From: Mageeibacillus sp. UBA5436
GTDB lineage: Bacteria; Bacillota; Clostridia; Saccharofermentanales; DTU023
Length of the DNA: 12,524 bases
Reading direction: 5' to 3'
Assembly (NCBI GenBank): GCA_002427545.1
Contig: DIRM01000018.1
Location: forward strand, 1 to 12,524
Positions 1 through 8,106 of the stretch are shown piece after piece. The notes under the pieces were generated by a model. The model searched no databases. It was not told the DNA's origin and saw only the letters and a program-made list of their open reading frames with translations. Positions within the stretch are counted from its first letter, which is position 1. The number at the start of each line of letters is the position of its first letter. The translations under genes were made by a program, and so were the position numbers.

Positions 1-87
1 GTAAATGTTTTGTTGTGAAACCATTATACCAGAGGCATTTCAGATCTCTTTTTTTAAGTTAAGTTAACAGAGCATTTGAAATAGGTA

Positions 88-93
88 GGAGGA
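88..93 (+). promoter_or_regulatory. Ribosome binding site for the His-rich DUF1292 gene
   Basis: A strong AGGAGG-type site lies 4 bases before the ATG at 98 and fixes that start. The 97 bases before the gene hold no convincing promoter. A T-run at about 49-55 follows only a 4-bp hairpin, so it is not a good terminator for an upstream gene. Confidence 0.8.
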
Positions 94-97
94 AATA

Positions 98-682
98 ATG
101 AAAAATATTTATAGATCTCACCAAGCTTCTGATAATAATGAAATGGATGCTTGTTGCGAACATGAACATGGACATGAAGGTAAGCATGAACACGAACACG
201 GTTCTTGCTGTGGACATAAACATGAACATGAAGGGGAGCACGATCACGAACACGGTTCTTGCTGTGGACACAAACATGAACATGAAGAGGAACACGATCA
301 CGAACCTGGTTCTTGCTGTGGACATAAACATGAACACGAACATGATCATGAACATGGTTCATGTTGTGGACATCATCATCATGAAATAGAAGATGAAGAA
401 GATTTTGATAATGATCCAATGGTTCAAATTATAGATGAAGAAACGGGTGAAACTTTTGATTTCTTTATTGGCGATGAATTTGAACATGAAGATCAACTTT
501 ATTATGTTCTTGTACCAGCAGAAGAAGAACCTTCAGTTTACGTCATTGGTAAAGTTATTATAGAAGATGATGAAGCTTTTATAGAGACTTTAACAGATGA
601 AGAAAATGATGTTGTTTACGATGTTTATGATCAAATATTAGCTGATTATTTTGCTGATGAAGAATTAAACGAAGAAGCATAA
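98..682 (+). CDS. DUF1292 protein with His/Cys-rich N-terminal repeats
   Basis: This is a 194-residue protein. Residues 17-96 are a metal-binding-like low-complexity region with five Cys-Cys pairs (residues 19-20, 37-38, 55-56, 73-74, 89-90) set among HEHEH/HDHEH runs. Three near-identical units of the GSCCGHKHEHE type plus a partial fourth make up most of it. Residues about 105-185 form a DUF1292 (YrzB-like) domain: acidic, with a D-E-x-T-G-E-x-F-x-F motif and a Y-Y-V-L-V-P strand. DUF1292 proteins in Firmicutes are small, of unknown role, and often sit near ruvX-like genes; those genes are outside this window if present. Some clostridial members carry a short Cys/His segment, so the fusion type is known to me, but the repeat here is long. 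The Cys/His density suggests binding of a transition metal such as zinc, nickel or cobalt; this is inference. There is no signal peptide, so it is cytoplasmic. Confidence 0.88.
   Translation: MKNIYRSHQASDNNEMDACCEHEHGHEGKHEHEHGSCCGHKHEHEGEHDHEHGSCCGHKHEHEEEHDHEPGSCCGHKHEHEHDHEHGSCCGHHHHEIEDEEDFDNDPMVQIIDEETGETFDFFIGDEFEHEDQLYYVLVPAEEEPSVYVIGKVIIEDDEAFIETLTDEENDVVYDVYDQILADYFADEELNEEA
200..385 (+). repeat. In-frame tandem repeat encoding GSCCGHKHEHE units
   Basis: Tandem units begin at 200 (54 bp), 254 (54 bp), 308 (48 bp) and 356 (partial). They stay in frame and encode Gly-Ser-Cys-Cys-Gly-His-Lys followed by His/Glu/Asp alternation. Nucleotide identity between units is high, so recent duplication or slippage is likely and copy number may vary between strains. 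Confidence 0.9.
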
Positions 683-689
683 AAAAAGA

Positions 690-721
690 TTTGCTGAATT
701 TGCAATTACTAATTTAGCAAA
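690..721 (+). other. Hairpin between the two DUF1292-like genes
   Basis: Arms at 690-700 and 711-721 pair over 11 bp, including one G-U pair, around a 10-nt loop. The hairpin starts 7 bases after the stop of the first gene. No clean T-run follows on the plus strand, so it may be an mRNA-stabilising or processing hairpin, or a weak terminator. On the minus strand it is followed by a T-run, so it could stop antisense transcription. Confidence 0.5.
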
Positions 722-730
722 CTATATAAT
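700..730 (+). promoter_or_regulatory. Possible promoter for the second DUF1292-like gene
   Basis: TATAAT lies at 725-730. A weak -35, TTGCAA at 700-705, is 19 bp upstream; it is 17 bp from the overlapping TATATA at 723-728. The start would fall near 737, giving a leader of under 20 nt with no Shine-Dalgarno sequence before the ATG at 754. It overlaps the hairpin at 690-721. The call rests on motif match alone. Confidence 0.35.
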
Positions 731-753
731 TAATATTTTATTTATTATTAAAA

Positions 754-1266
754 ATGAAGAATTCAACTGAGCAACAAAATAGAAAACTCTTAAAAGGTGT
801 TAATAAAGATCTTCAAGGAGTTACTCCTGATGATAAGACAAATCTGGGTCGTTCAAATAAAGCACGACCACAGATTGAGTCTGTCCGGAATAATCAAAAC
901 AACCCTAAAAAAGCACCCCGTCCTACTCAGTTAAATCCTGGTGCTACAAAAAATAAAACATCTAAGAAAGAGCATTTAAAACAATTTAAAAAAGCTCCTA
1001 GTGATGAGGTATTAGGTGTTTTACTTGATCAGAAAACAGGAAATCAATTTTATGTTTCACTGATTGATAACTTCAGGTACAATGGCATTGATTATGCTAT
1101 TATGTACAATTATCAAGCTGGTCAAATGATAGGAAGTAAACCAGAAATTTTAATTATGAGAACTTATCACGATGGTAAAAAACAGTATTTTACATCGATT
1201 AGAGATAAGACGGAACTAAATACGATATTTGAAGTGTTTTACAGTCGTTTTGAGCAATCGCTTTAA
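754..1266 (+). CDS. Diverged DUF1292-like protein with a basic N-terminal tail
   Basis: This protein has 170 residues. Residues 1-80 are basic, polar and low in complexity (many Lys, Asn, Pro, Gln) and are probably disordered. Residues about 83-168 keep the DUF1292 layout: an L-D-x-x-T-G-N-x-F strand, F-R-Y-N-G-I-D-Y-A-I, a strand ending in I-L-I-M-R, and a closing helix (T-E-L-N-T-I-F-E-V-F). I infer that it is a remote paralogue of the upstream gene; it lacks the Cys/His region. The ATG at 754 has no visible Shine-Dalgarno sequence and no better in-frame start is apparent, so translation may be weak or nearly leaderless. The strong net positive charge of the tail could suit nucleic-acid or ribosome binding, but nothing in the sequence proves it. 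Confidence 0.72.
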   Translation: MKNSTEQQNRKLLKGVNKDLQGVTPDDKTNLGRSNKARPQIESVRNNQNNPKKAPRPTQLNPGATKNKTSKKEHLKQFKKAPSDEVLGVLLDQKTGNQFYVSLIDNFRYNGIDYAIMYNYQAGQMIGSKPEILIMRTYHDGKKQYFTSIRDKTELNTIFEVFYSRFEQSL

Positions 1267-1306
1267 TCTTAATCATCATCGATCTATAACATTCTCTAAG
1301 TATTAA

Positions 1307-1319
1307 ATTCTTCAAGAAT
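1307..1319. promoter_or_regulatory. 13-bp palindrome upstream of the DUF2156 gene
   Basis: ATTCTT and AAGAAT form a perfect inverted repeat around one central base, about 30 bp before the DUF2156 gene. Flanking CTAAGT (1295-1300) and ACTTAG (1331-1336) are also complementary, so the whole stretch could fold as a two-part hairpin in the leader or act as an operator. No clear -35/-10 pair was found in this 85-bp gap. Confidence 0.3.
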
Positions 1320-1351
1320 AATTGTATTGAAACTTAGAATATGGAGGCTCT

Positions 1352-2275
1352 ATGGAGTTTCGAAAATTAGAACCATTTACAATTGAACTAGCCGAAAAAT
1401 ATAAAGAATGTTTCAATCAAAGCAAGACATCTATTGCTGATGCTTGCCCGAATAGCCGATTTGCATGGAATCTTGGCTATCATTACCGCTATTTTATTGT
1501 AGATAATTGTATTTGTCTAATTTCTGATGGCGGTATTTTCACGAAACCACATTTTTCTTTGCCCATAGGTGAATTAACAGTAGAAAAATTAAATAAAATT
1601 TTAAAAATAATTTCTGAAATTTTTGAACATGAAAAATGGCAGATGCTTGGTCTTTTTATTGATGAAGAGTATGTTGATCTTTTTAATCAAGTAGAAGGCT
1701 ATAAATTAACCTGGAGTTATGATGAGGATTTTTCTGATTATCTTTATGAAACAAAAAAATTGTATAAATTAAAAGGTAAAGACTATCGCGTCAAGAGAAA
1801 CCATGTTAATAAATTTATTCGCGGTTTTCCTGATTTTAATTACCGTAGCCTTGAAAAGGGAGATCGTGAAAAGGCTGTATCTTTGGTGCGTACATGGTGT
1901 CAAGATAAAGAAGTTGATTGCAGTAATCCGATAGAAAGTGATTGTGGCCCAATCGATACATTATTTAGTTATTGGGATGAATTAGATATTCATGGCGGTG
2001 TCATTTACCTTGAAGATGATCTAATTGCTTTTTCTATGGGTTCGATTATTCATGATGGTGAAATGGCTGTTATGCATTTTGAAAAAGCTCATCCAGATTA
2101 TGAAGGCTTATATTCTGTCATCAATCAATTAACTACAATTTACGAATTAGAAGATACAAAATACATTAATAGAGAAGAAGATATGGGAGATATGGGTCTT
2201 AGACTTGCAAAAGAATCCTATTTTCCAGTAAAAAAGATAAAAAAATATCGGCTTAAATTAGATAAAAATGGATAG
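1352..2275 (+). CDS. DUF2156 protein (GNAT-fold, phosphatidylglycerol lysyltransferase C-terminal-like)
   Basis: This 307-residue protein aligns by eye with the stand-alone DUF2156 family. Seen features are the central basic segment L-K-G-K-D-Y-R-V-K-R-N-H (residues 140-151), the strand D-D-L-I-A-F-S-M-G-S (222-231), H-F-E-K-A-H-P-D-Y-E-G (242-252) and the closing Y-I-N-R-E-E-D-M-G-D-M-G-L-R (271-284). In MprF the related domain moves an aminoacyl group from aminoacyl-tRNA to a membrane lipid. Stand-alone members are usually cytoplasmic GNAT-fold acyl- or aminoacyltransferases of unproven substrate. There is no membrane segment. GGAGG (1343-1347) sits 4 bases before the ATG and fixes the start. 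It leads a compact four-gene run that continues into the CPBP protease gene 10 bp downstream. Confidence 0.85.
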   Translation: MEFRKLEPFTIELAEKYKECFNQSKTSIADACPNSRFAWNLGYHYRYFIVDNCICLISDGGIFTKPHFSLPIGELTVEKLNKILKIISEIFEHEKWQMLGLFIDEEYVDLFNQVEGYKLTWSYDEDFSDYLYETKKLYKLKGKDYRVKRNHVNKFIRGFPDFNYRSLEKGDREKAVSLVRTWCQDKEVDCSNPIESDCGPIDTLFSYWDELDIHGGVIYLEDDLIAFSMGSIIHDGEMAVMHFEKAHPDYEGLYSVINQLTTIYELEDTKYINREEDMGDMGLRLAKESYFPVKKIKKYRLKLDKNG

Positions 2276-2285
2276 AGGAAGAACA

Positions 2286-3458
2286 ATGACTGATGAGCAA
2301 AAGGAACAATTAAAAGTTAATCAACAAAATAATTCCAATTTGCGAGAGAATTACTATCATTCGTCCATGCCTAATCAAAACAAACAAAGTATGTCGAATT
2401 TGTATGCTGATAGTTCGTCTTCAAACATGTATACAGAGCATATAAATCAAAATTTAAATACGACTAATAATTTGTATAATTCGAGTTATAATCAGACTAT
2501 TGATTCGCAAAATCGACAAATAAATTATTCGAATTATGAACCAATCAATCCTTATGAAAATCGAGTTTTTATGAGGACAAAAAAACCGTCATTCGGCAAT
2601 GTTCTATCAACGATTATCGGCTTTCCTGTCTTTCATATACTCATTTTAAATATTAGTTATATTATTATTTCTATATTTTATCTGTTCTTTCATCATATTG
2701 ATTTAACAAATCTAGATAATGTATATGAAGTGTTATTAAACAGTGATATGCAAAATTATTCTTCGATTTTAATGGCTATCATTTGCATTCCTATTTATCT
2801 TATTTATTTGCATAATCGGAACAAGAAATATCAAGGAACTTTTTCTGCTGAAAAAATTAAAATAAAAAACTTTCTTAGTAGTAGCATTGCTGTATTTGGT
2901 AGTTTAGGTTTAGTGACATTATTAATTGCATTCTTAGAATATATAGGTAGAAATTTAACTTTTGTTAATAATTGGCTTGATTATTATGAAGATTTGGCCA
3001 ATACGATTGTTTCAGATGAAACTAATATTATTTTACAGATCTGTGGAACAGTCATTTTTGTTCCGATAGTAGAAGAATTACTATTCAGAGGGATTGTTTT
3101 AGGTAAATTAGATCAAGTTTTGTCACCCAAAATGGCTATTCTTATTCAAGCTTTGTTGTTTGGACTTTTCCATATGAACCCAATTCAAAGTCTATATACA
3201 TTTATTCCTGGTTTATTACTTGGCATTATCTATTATCAAACAAAAAATATCATTGTTCCTATTGCTGGTCATATGATATTTAATTTCTTTGGTGGGGTAA
3301 TTTATTTTATTGTGTCTGAGAATTCGGCGCAAATTTTAAGCATAATACAGTTAATAATAGGTGTTTTCACACTGTTTCTTATTCTACATTTTTTTATCAA
3401 AGAGAAACCCAAAAGTCTCAATAAAAATCTGGAAGAAAATAATATGAATATGACATAG
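2286..3458 (+). CDS. CPBP-family intramembrane metalloprotease with Asn/Ser-rich N-terminal extension
   Basis: I take the ATG at 2286, because AGAGGA (2274-2279) lies 6 bases before it; an upstream in-frame ATG at 2268 lacks a site. The product is 390 residues. Residues 1-100 are soluble and rich in Asn, Ser, Gln and Tyr, probably disordered. The rest is a multi-helix membrane domain with all three CPBP (Abi/Rce1-type) motifs: E-E-L-L-F-R at 263-268, F-G-L-F-H at 292-296, and H-M-I-F-N at 329-333. These supply the glutamate and histidines of the Rce1-type active site. Family roles include prenyl-protein processing in eukaryotes and bacteriocin self-immunity or processing in bacteria. No bacteriocin gene is seen here. 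Its place before a large surface protein hints at envelope protein handling, which is inference. Confidence 0.9.
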   Translation: MTDEQKEQLKVNQQNNSNLRENYYHSSMPNQNKQSMSNLYADSSSSNMYTEHINQNLNTTNNLYNSSYNQTIDSQNRQINYSNYEPINPYENRVFMRTKKPSFGNVLSTIIGFPVFHILILNISYIIISIFYLFFHHIDLTNLDNVYEVLLNSDMQNYSSILMAIICIPIYLIYLHNRNKKYQGTFSAEKIKIKNFLSSSIAVFGSLGLVTLLIAFLEYIGRNLTFVNNWLDYYEDLANTIVSDETNIILQICGTVIFVPIVEELLFRGIVLGKLDQVLSPKMAILIQALLFGLFHMNPIQSLYTFIPGLLLGIIYYQTKNIIVPIAGHMIFNFFGGVIYFIVSENSAQILSIIQLIIGVFTLFLILHFFIKEKPKSLNKNLEENNMNMT

Positions 3459-3472
3459 GTGGTCATTTTATA

Positions 3473-6400
3473 ATGAAATATTGGAAGTATGGAAGAATAA
3501 AGAAAAGAGTTTTTGTTGTTCTTGCACTTTGTCTGCTAGCTTTATGCATACCAATTCTCTTATTACAATTTTATTTAACGGATGGAATCAAATCCAATAA
3601 TATTGCTGATTTTACTATAGGAGAACCTAGTTCAGATCAGCGAATCTTGGGTTTAGGTATTAATGCAGATAATGCAGATGATGGGAATTATATTTTAAAC
3701 AATTCTTTTGAACCTTTGGTTTATTGTAAAAACTTAATCATTAATTCTGGTGATGAAAATACAATGAAAATTGAAATGTCAGATGATCCTCAATTAGGTG
3801 AGTATCCCAATGATTTTTTTATTGGTTCAAAGGCAACAGTCTCAACAATTGATCAAGATGGTAAACGTAAATTAAAGAAAACAGGCATTATTCATAGTTA
3901 TTTAACAGATCAAATTGATGAATTCTTTTTAGCTGAATTGCCACCAGATCTGCCTCAAAATATCGATTGGTTGGTGATAGCCAATTATACCAAAAGAGTT
4001 TTAATTGGTGGAACTGATGGGTATATATTAATATTTGATTCGTTATCAGAGCCGGTTTTAACAAGCGTACCTAGTAAGCAGATGATTTCAGGAATTTTTG
4101 ACTTAAATGATGAATTATATGCAATAGATATTGCTGGAAATCTTTTTCAACTTAAAGATGATCAAAATTGGAAGTTCCTTTATAATGCATCAAAAATTTC
4201 TTTAAATAAAAAAATTGAGATTTCTGAATTAGATTCAAAGCAAAAAATTATTAAATTAGATGAAGAGAATATTTCAGACACAAATAAGGAGACAATAAAA
4301 ACCAATATTATAAAATGGACATCTGCTGCGTCTACACAGGACAAAGATGGAAATTGGCAATATATGTTAGTTGGTGAAAATGGGCATTATGCCTTTGGAA
4401 ACTCCGAATCAATCTATCATAATCAACTTAAGGAAAAGATAAATATAAATGCTGTTACAGCAAATTATTTTGGCTTTTATTTAATTGGTGATCAAAACTA
4501 TATCTCTTTTACGAAAAACGGAGAACAATTTAGAAATATTGATTTATCAGTTTCAACGGATTGGCAAGCCATTTCTTCTAGAGATAGTGAAGTACTTATT
4601 GTAGGATCACAAGGACAAATTGCTTATAGTCAGGATGGTCTTGTTTTTCAAAGTTTGAATAATGATGACATACGAGAAATTTCAATAAAACATTCAGATC
4701 AAAATCAAACCATTGTTTTTAATCCTAATTTTATTTCATGCAGTATTCTAAGCAATGAACAATTATTGCTCATCGATGATCAAGGTTTGTTATATCATTC
4801 TAATGATCTAGGAAAAACATGGAAACAAGAGAATATTAGTTTAGAAACTGAAGATAAATCAGAAACTCCAGAAAAAAACAAAATAGATTTAATACAATAT
4901 CTTTCAACAGGGCATTTGATTGCTAGTGATGAAAAGGGTCAAATTTTATTTACTGTACTTAGTTTATCTATTGAATTGGATGGCCCGCTAGAAGATGGCA
5001 TATATCAAAATGGGGATGTCATACAAATTGAACAATTGAGTGAAAAACCAATTTTTGATATGAACAGTAAACAAGGCGAACAAATATCAGGTGAATGGTA
5101 TGTTTCAAACCCAGATCAGGCTGAAATTCAATTTTCAGAAAGAGCATCAGGTCAAGGTAGATCAGCTTTAAAAATTAATTTAGACGAAGAAAATAAAAAT
5201 TATACAGAATTAACGGGACTTTATACTGGAGATGTTAAATCTTTTTCTGCAACAGATGATTTTGTTATATTGCAGGAAATTGATCCCTCTTTTAAAGAAA
5301 AAATGAATACTGAAAGTTTATTCAGTTATGAATTTTGGGCGAAATCTGATCAAAAAGTTGAGATTGCTCTCTCTTTTGGTAATTTAAACATTGATATAGA
5401 GCCAGTTAAAAATACAATTCAAGGAGATTGGAAAAAATATTATGGAGCTATTATTTTGCCTAAAAACTCCTTAGCTGAAGATAAAACACCATGCTTTCAG
5501 ATAAACTTGAATGGGGAAGGAAATATTTACTTTGATAATATATGTGTTACATCCTCAAATCTTAAACAATCAGAGTTTCAGGCAAATTATCCTGAAAAAT
5601 CAATAGGTGGTGAAACTTTACGTATTCAATTTACAAAAATTGGTGATGATAGGTACCCATCTGAAAGTTGGCTCGATTCAAATTCAAGCTATAGCTTTTT
5701 TTATCAAAAAGATACTCAGATAGAACTTCTAAAACAAAACAATCTTGTGAAAAGCATGGAATACTGCAAATCAGTTCAAGCAAATCCTTGGCTTATTATT
5801 GATTCTCAAGCAAATAGCAATGAATTAAAACATCTTATGCAATATCTTTTTGGTTCCGAATCTGAAACTTATGGTGAATTGCGTTTAGAACAGGGAGCTG
5901 TAAGTAGATATAGTGATATTTTTGATCAAATATATATTGAAATAACTGATTTAAATGGGTTGTTGATAAATGATTCGCAAAAAGAATCTTATGTTAATTG
6001 GATTATTAATGTGATTAAAGAGACTCCGGAATATCTTCAAGTTAAAAATAAATTGTTATTTATTGATGGCATGGATTATAAAGAAAACATATTTTTATCG
6101 AATGCTGATTATCATGCTTCTGATTTGATTTTATCTGAACAAATTAAAACAGAAAGTGATTTTCAGAGTTTTAATAATTCACTTTATGAATTATTTCCAA
6201 GAGATATTAATCAAAGTATAAATTCTCGCTCAGAATTCATTAGATCTACTAAACTTGAGAATGAATCATTGAGATTGTCTGATGTTATTCTGCCTAGTTT
6301 AAGTCTTTTAGGTGAAGAAAAAGATGCTACTTTATTGGATATAGACTTATCTCAAACGAAAACCGCCGATCAGTTTTCGGACTGTTTTGTTGAATTAGGT

Positions 6401-6691
6401 TCTCTGTTATATAGCAAAAATCCACTTTCTTTAAATTCAAAATTAGAACAAGATAAAATTTATGCCTTTGCGTATGGTAGCGGTTCAAAATATGTTATCG
6501 TTTTGATTAATATTTCCGATGAAACGGCTAATGCACAAATATCCAATATCAACTTTGAAGGCTTTACTGAATTAAGCTATGATGCACAAGGTAATCTATT
6601 AAATAAACGGCAATTACAAAAGAACACCATGATTTTTTCTGTTTTGCCTGGTTATGTCACTATTTTATATGGAGAAGAAAATGGTAAATGA
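3473..6691 (+). CDS. Large membrane-anchored surface protein: Asp-box propeller, jelly-roll and degenerate GH51-like barrel
   Basis: This protein has 1072 residues. A basic start and hydrophobic segment at about 12-32 form a signal anchor, so the bulk is extracytoplasmic. Residues about 150-500 are repetitive beta strands with one exact Asp-box (S-N-D-L-G-K-T-W, 443-450) and weaker relatives, the mark of a BNR/sialidase-type propeller. Residues about 500-690 look like a beta jelly-roll ending in I-Y-F-D-N-I-C-V-T, as in carbohydrate-binding modules. Residues about 740-960 resemble an arabinofuranosidase-like GH51 barrel (N-P-W-L-I-I, L-M-Q-Y-L, Y-G-E-L-R, then E-I-T-D-L at 823-827). The usual G-N-E catalytic glutamate is replaced there. 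Residues about 990-1070 form a C-terminal beta-sandwich. It is probably a glycan-binding or scaffold protein rather than an active enzyme. AGGTGG at 3457-3462 serves as ribosome binding site. Confidence 0.7.
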   Translation: MKYWKYGRIKKRVFVVLALCLLALCIPILLLQFYLTDGIKSNNIADFTIGEPSSDQRILGLGINADNADDGNYILNNSFEPLVYCKNLIINSGDENTMKIEMSDDPQLGEYPNDFFIGSKATVSTIDQDGKRKLKKTGIIHSYLTDQIDEFFLAELPPDLPQNIDWLVIANYTKRVLIGGTDGYILIFDSLSEPVLTSVPSKQMISGIFDLNDELYAIDIAGNLFQLKDDQNWKFLYNASKISLNKKIEISELDSKQKIIKLDEENISDTNKETIKTNIIKWTSAASTQDKDGNWQYMLVGENGHYAFGNSESIYHNQLKEKININAVTANYFGFYLIGDQNYISFTKNGEQFRNIDLSVSTDWQAISSRDSEVLIVGSQGQIAYSQDGLVFQSLNNDDIREISIKHSDQNQTIVFNPNFISCSILSNEQLLLIDDQGLLYHSNDLGKTWKQENISLETEDKSETPEKNKIDLIQYLSTGHLIASDEKGQILFTVLSLSIELDGPLEDGIYQNGDVIQIEQLSEKPIFDMNSKQGEQISGEWYVSNPDQAEIQFSERASGQGRSALKINLDEENKNYTELTGLYTGDVKSFSATDDFVILQEIDPSFKEKMNTESLFSYEFWAKSDQKVEIALSFGNLNIDIEPVKNTIQGDWKKYYGAIILPKNSLAEDKTPCFQINLNGEGNIYFDNICVTSSNLKQSEFQANYPEKSIGGETLRIQFTKIGDDRYPSESWLDSNSSYSFFYQKDTQIELLKQNNLVKSMEYCKSVQANPWLIIDSQANSNELKHLMQYLFGSESETYGELRLEQGAVSRYSDIFDQIYIEITDLNGLLINDSQKESYVNWIINVIKETPEYLQVKNKLLFIDGMDYKENIFLSNADYHASDLILSEQIKTESDFQSFNNSLYELFPRDINQSINSRSEFIRSTKLENESLRLSDVILPSLSLLGEEKDATLLDIDLSQTKTADQFSDCFVELGSLLYSKNPLSLNSKLEQDKIYAFAYGSGSKYVIVLINISDETANAQISNINFEGFTELSYDAQGNLLNKRQLQKNTMIFSVLPGYVTILYGEENGK
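6671..6691 (+). promoter_or_regulatory. Translational coupling site between the surface-protein gene and alaX
   Basis: GGAGAAG at 6671-6677 lies inside the end of the upstream gene, a few bases before the ATG at 6681. The upstream stop (TGA, 6689-6691) falls 11 bases into the new gene. Ribosomes finishing one gene can re-initiate on the next. Earlier in-frame ATGs at 6654 and 6669 lack a ribosome binding site. Confidence 0.7.
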
Positions 6692-7901
6692 TTTTAATCA
6701 ATTATTTTATCAAGATTCATATCAAAAATCATTTGATACAGTAATTTTGTCAGCTGAAAAATATAAAAATAAGAATTGGCTAACTTTTGAAAAAACTTGT
6801 TTTTACCCTTTAGGCGGGGGACAACCAGGGGATCAAGGCTTTATTCAGATAATCGAAGAAGTTGATCAAAACCATCAAAATGGTTTCGTTTCTGAACATA
6901 AGATTAAAGTTCTAGATACGATTTGGCATGATGGGGTCATTTGGCATCAAGTATCACAACTTCTACCAATTGGAAGTAGAATACATGGAGAAATTGATTT
7001 TAATAGACGTTATGATTTGATGCAACAACATAGTGGCGAACATATAATTTCTGGTATAGTCAATCGTAAATATGGTTATAAAAATGTTGGATTTCATATT
7101 AATGAAGAAGAAACAACATTTGATTTTGATGGAGATTTATCTTGGGAAGAAATCGAAAATTTGGAAATAGAAGCAAATCAAGCTGTACTGGAAAATATTC
7201 CTATCGAGATTTATTATTTAAATAAAGAAGAGCAAAAGAAATGGAATTTTCGCAGTAAAATTGCATTGGACGATCAGGTACGGGTAGTGTATATACCTAA
7301 TTATGATTCTTGTGCTTGTGCTGGAACGCATGTTCATTCCACAGCAGAAATTGGCTTAATCAAAATAATAAATCGTGAAAGCTATAAAGGTGGTGTTCGC
7401 TTAACAGTACTTTGTGGAGGTAGAAGTTTAAAATATTATCAAAAACTTCAAACGGTTTTACGTGATTCAACTTCTCTTTTATCTGCAAATCTTGATACTT
7501 TATTAATGTCAATTGAAAGGAAAGATGAAGAGATTAACAATTTAAAAGAAGAAATACATCAAAAGAATAATGCAATGATAGATCTTATTATAGAAAATCA
7601 AATTTTAAATTCTGATAATAAGAATATTATTTTGGAAAATAATATTTTTAACAAAAAAGAACTTAATTATGTAGCATCACAAATGGCCAAAAAAATTGAT
7701 GGGTTTGTTGCATTATTAACCAAACAAGGAGAAAAGAAATACTCTCTATATTTATATTCAGAACATCATCAATTAAAAGACAATATATCTTTACTAGAAA
7801 AAAATTTAAATTTTAAAGGTGGAGGAAACAAAAATTTATTGCAGGGGCGAGTTTGTGGAAAATTTAAAGATATAAAAACAATTTTATCTGAAATAATCTA
7901 A
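6681..7901 (+). CDS. alaX: AlaX-type alanyl-tRNA editing hydrolase with coiled coil and DHHA1-like C-terminus
   Basis: The product is 406 residues from the ATG at 6681. It matches the free-standing editing domain of alanyl-tRNA synthetase, which hydrolyses Ser- or Gly-mischarged tRNA-Ala. Seen motifs are F-Y-P-L-G-G-G-Q-P-G-D (residues 41-51), the zinc-binding H-S-G-E-H (H117, H121) and C-A-G-T-H (C213, H217), so all four usual metal ligands are present. Residues about 274-320 are a charged coiled coil. The C-terminus carries F-K-G-G-G-N-K-N-L-L-Q-G (379-390), the glycine-rich loop of DHHA1 domains, so this is the long AlaX type. The gene overlaps its upstream neighbour and ends the four-gene run. 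AlaX has no obvious functional tie to a surface protein, so the link may be only transcriptional. Confidence 0.93.
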   Translation: MVNDFNQLFYQDSYQKSFDTVILSAEKYKNKNWLTFEKTCFYPLGGGQPGDQGFIQIIEEVDQNHQNGFVSEHKIKVLDTIWHDGVIWHQVSQLLPIGSRIHGEIDFNRRYDLMQQHSGEHIISGIVNRKYGYKNVGFHINEEETTFDFDGDLSWEEIENLEIEANQAVLENIPIEIYYLNKEEQKKWNFRSKIALDDQVRVVYIPNYDSCACAGTHVHSTAEIGLIKIINRESYKGGVRLTVLCGGRSLKYYQKLQTVLRDSTSLLSANLDTLLMSIERKDEEINNLKEEIHQKNNAMIDLIIENQILNSDNKNIILENNIFNKKELNYVASQMAKKIDGFVALLTKQGEKKYSLYLYSEHHQLKDNISLLEKNLNFKGGGNKNLLQGRVCGKFKDIKTILSEII

Positions 7902-8077
7902 ACGAAAAGATCTGAAATAAAAAAGATTATTTTGAAGATATTTATTATTTATTAATGGAAATTACTTAAAATCGCCTAAAATATAAAAATATATAACCTT
8001 GTATTAAGCATAATGCATAAAACATAACAAAAAAATTATGCAGAATGGAAAAAAAGACTTGTAAAAGTAAAATGTTA
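7902..8077. other. AT-rich intergenic spacer between alaX and the non-coding RNA promoter
   Basis: No gene is seen here. GCATAAT (8008-8014) and ATTATGC (8035-8041) can pair over 7 bp but no T-run follows, so it is not a standard terminator. A-rich sequence at about 8050-8073, just upstream of the -35 at 8078, resembles an UP element. No good terminator for alaX was found. Confidence 0.5.
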
Positions 8078-8106
8078 TTGACCAAAAACAGATCACTGTC
8101 TATACT
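8078..8106 (+). promoter_or_regulatory. SigmaA-type promoter of the large non-coding RNA
   Basis: TTGACC at 8078-8083 (5 of 6 to consensus) and TATACT at 8101-8106 (5 of 6) are separated by exactly 17 bp. A-rich sequence lies upstream. The predicted start is A8113, precisely the first base of the 9-nt segment that pairs with the 3' end of the RNA, which supports both calls. Confidence 0.8.

Noticed and set aside
31..55. Possible terminator of an upstream gene
   Set aside because: Only a 4-bp stem (AGAG/CTCT) precedes the T-run, too weak to support.
54..419. Minus- and plus-strand frames over the His-rich repeat
   Set aside because: They are by-products of the repetitive codons of the DUF1292 gene; their products are low-complexity and they have no start signals.
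8008..8041. Terminator for alaX (7-bp stem GCATAAT/ATTATGC)
   Set aside because: No T-run follows on the plus strand and the loop is 20 nt.
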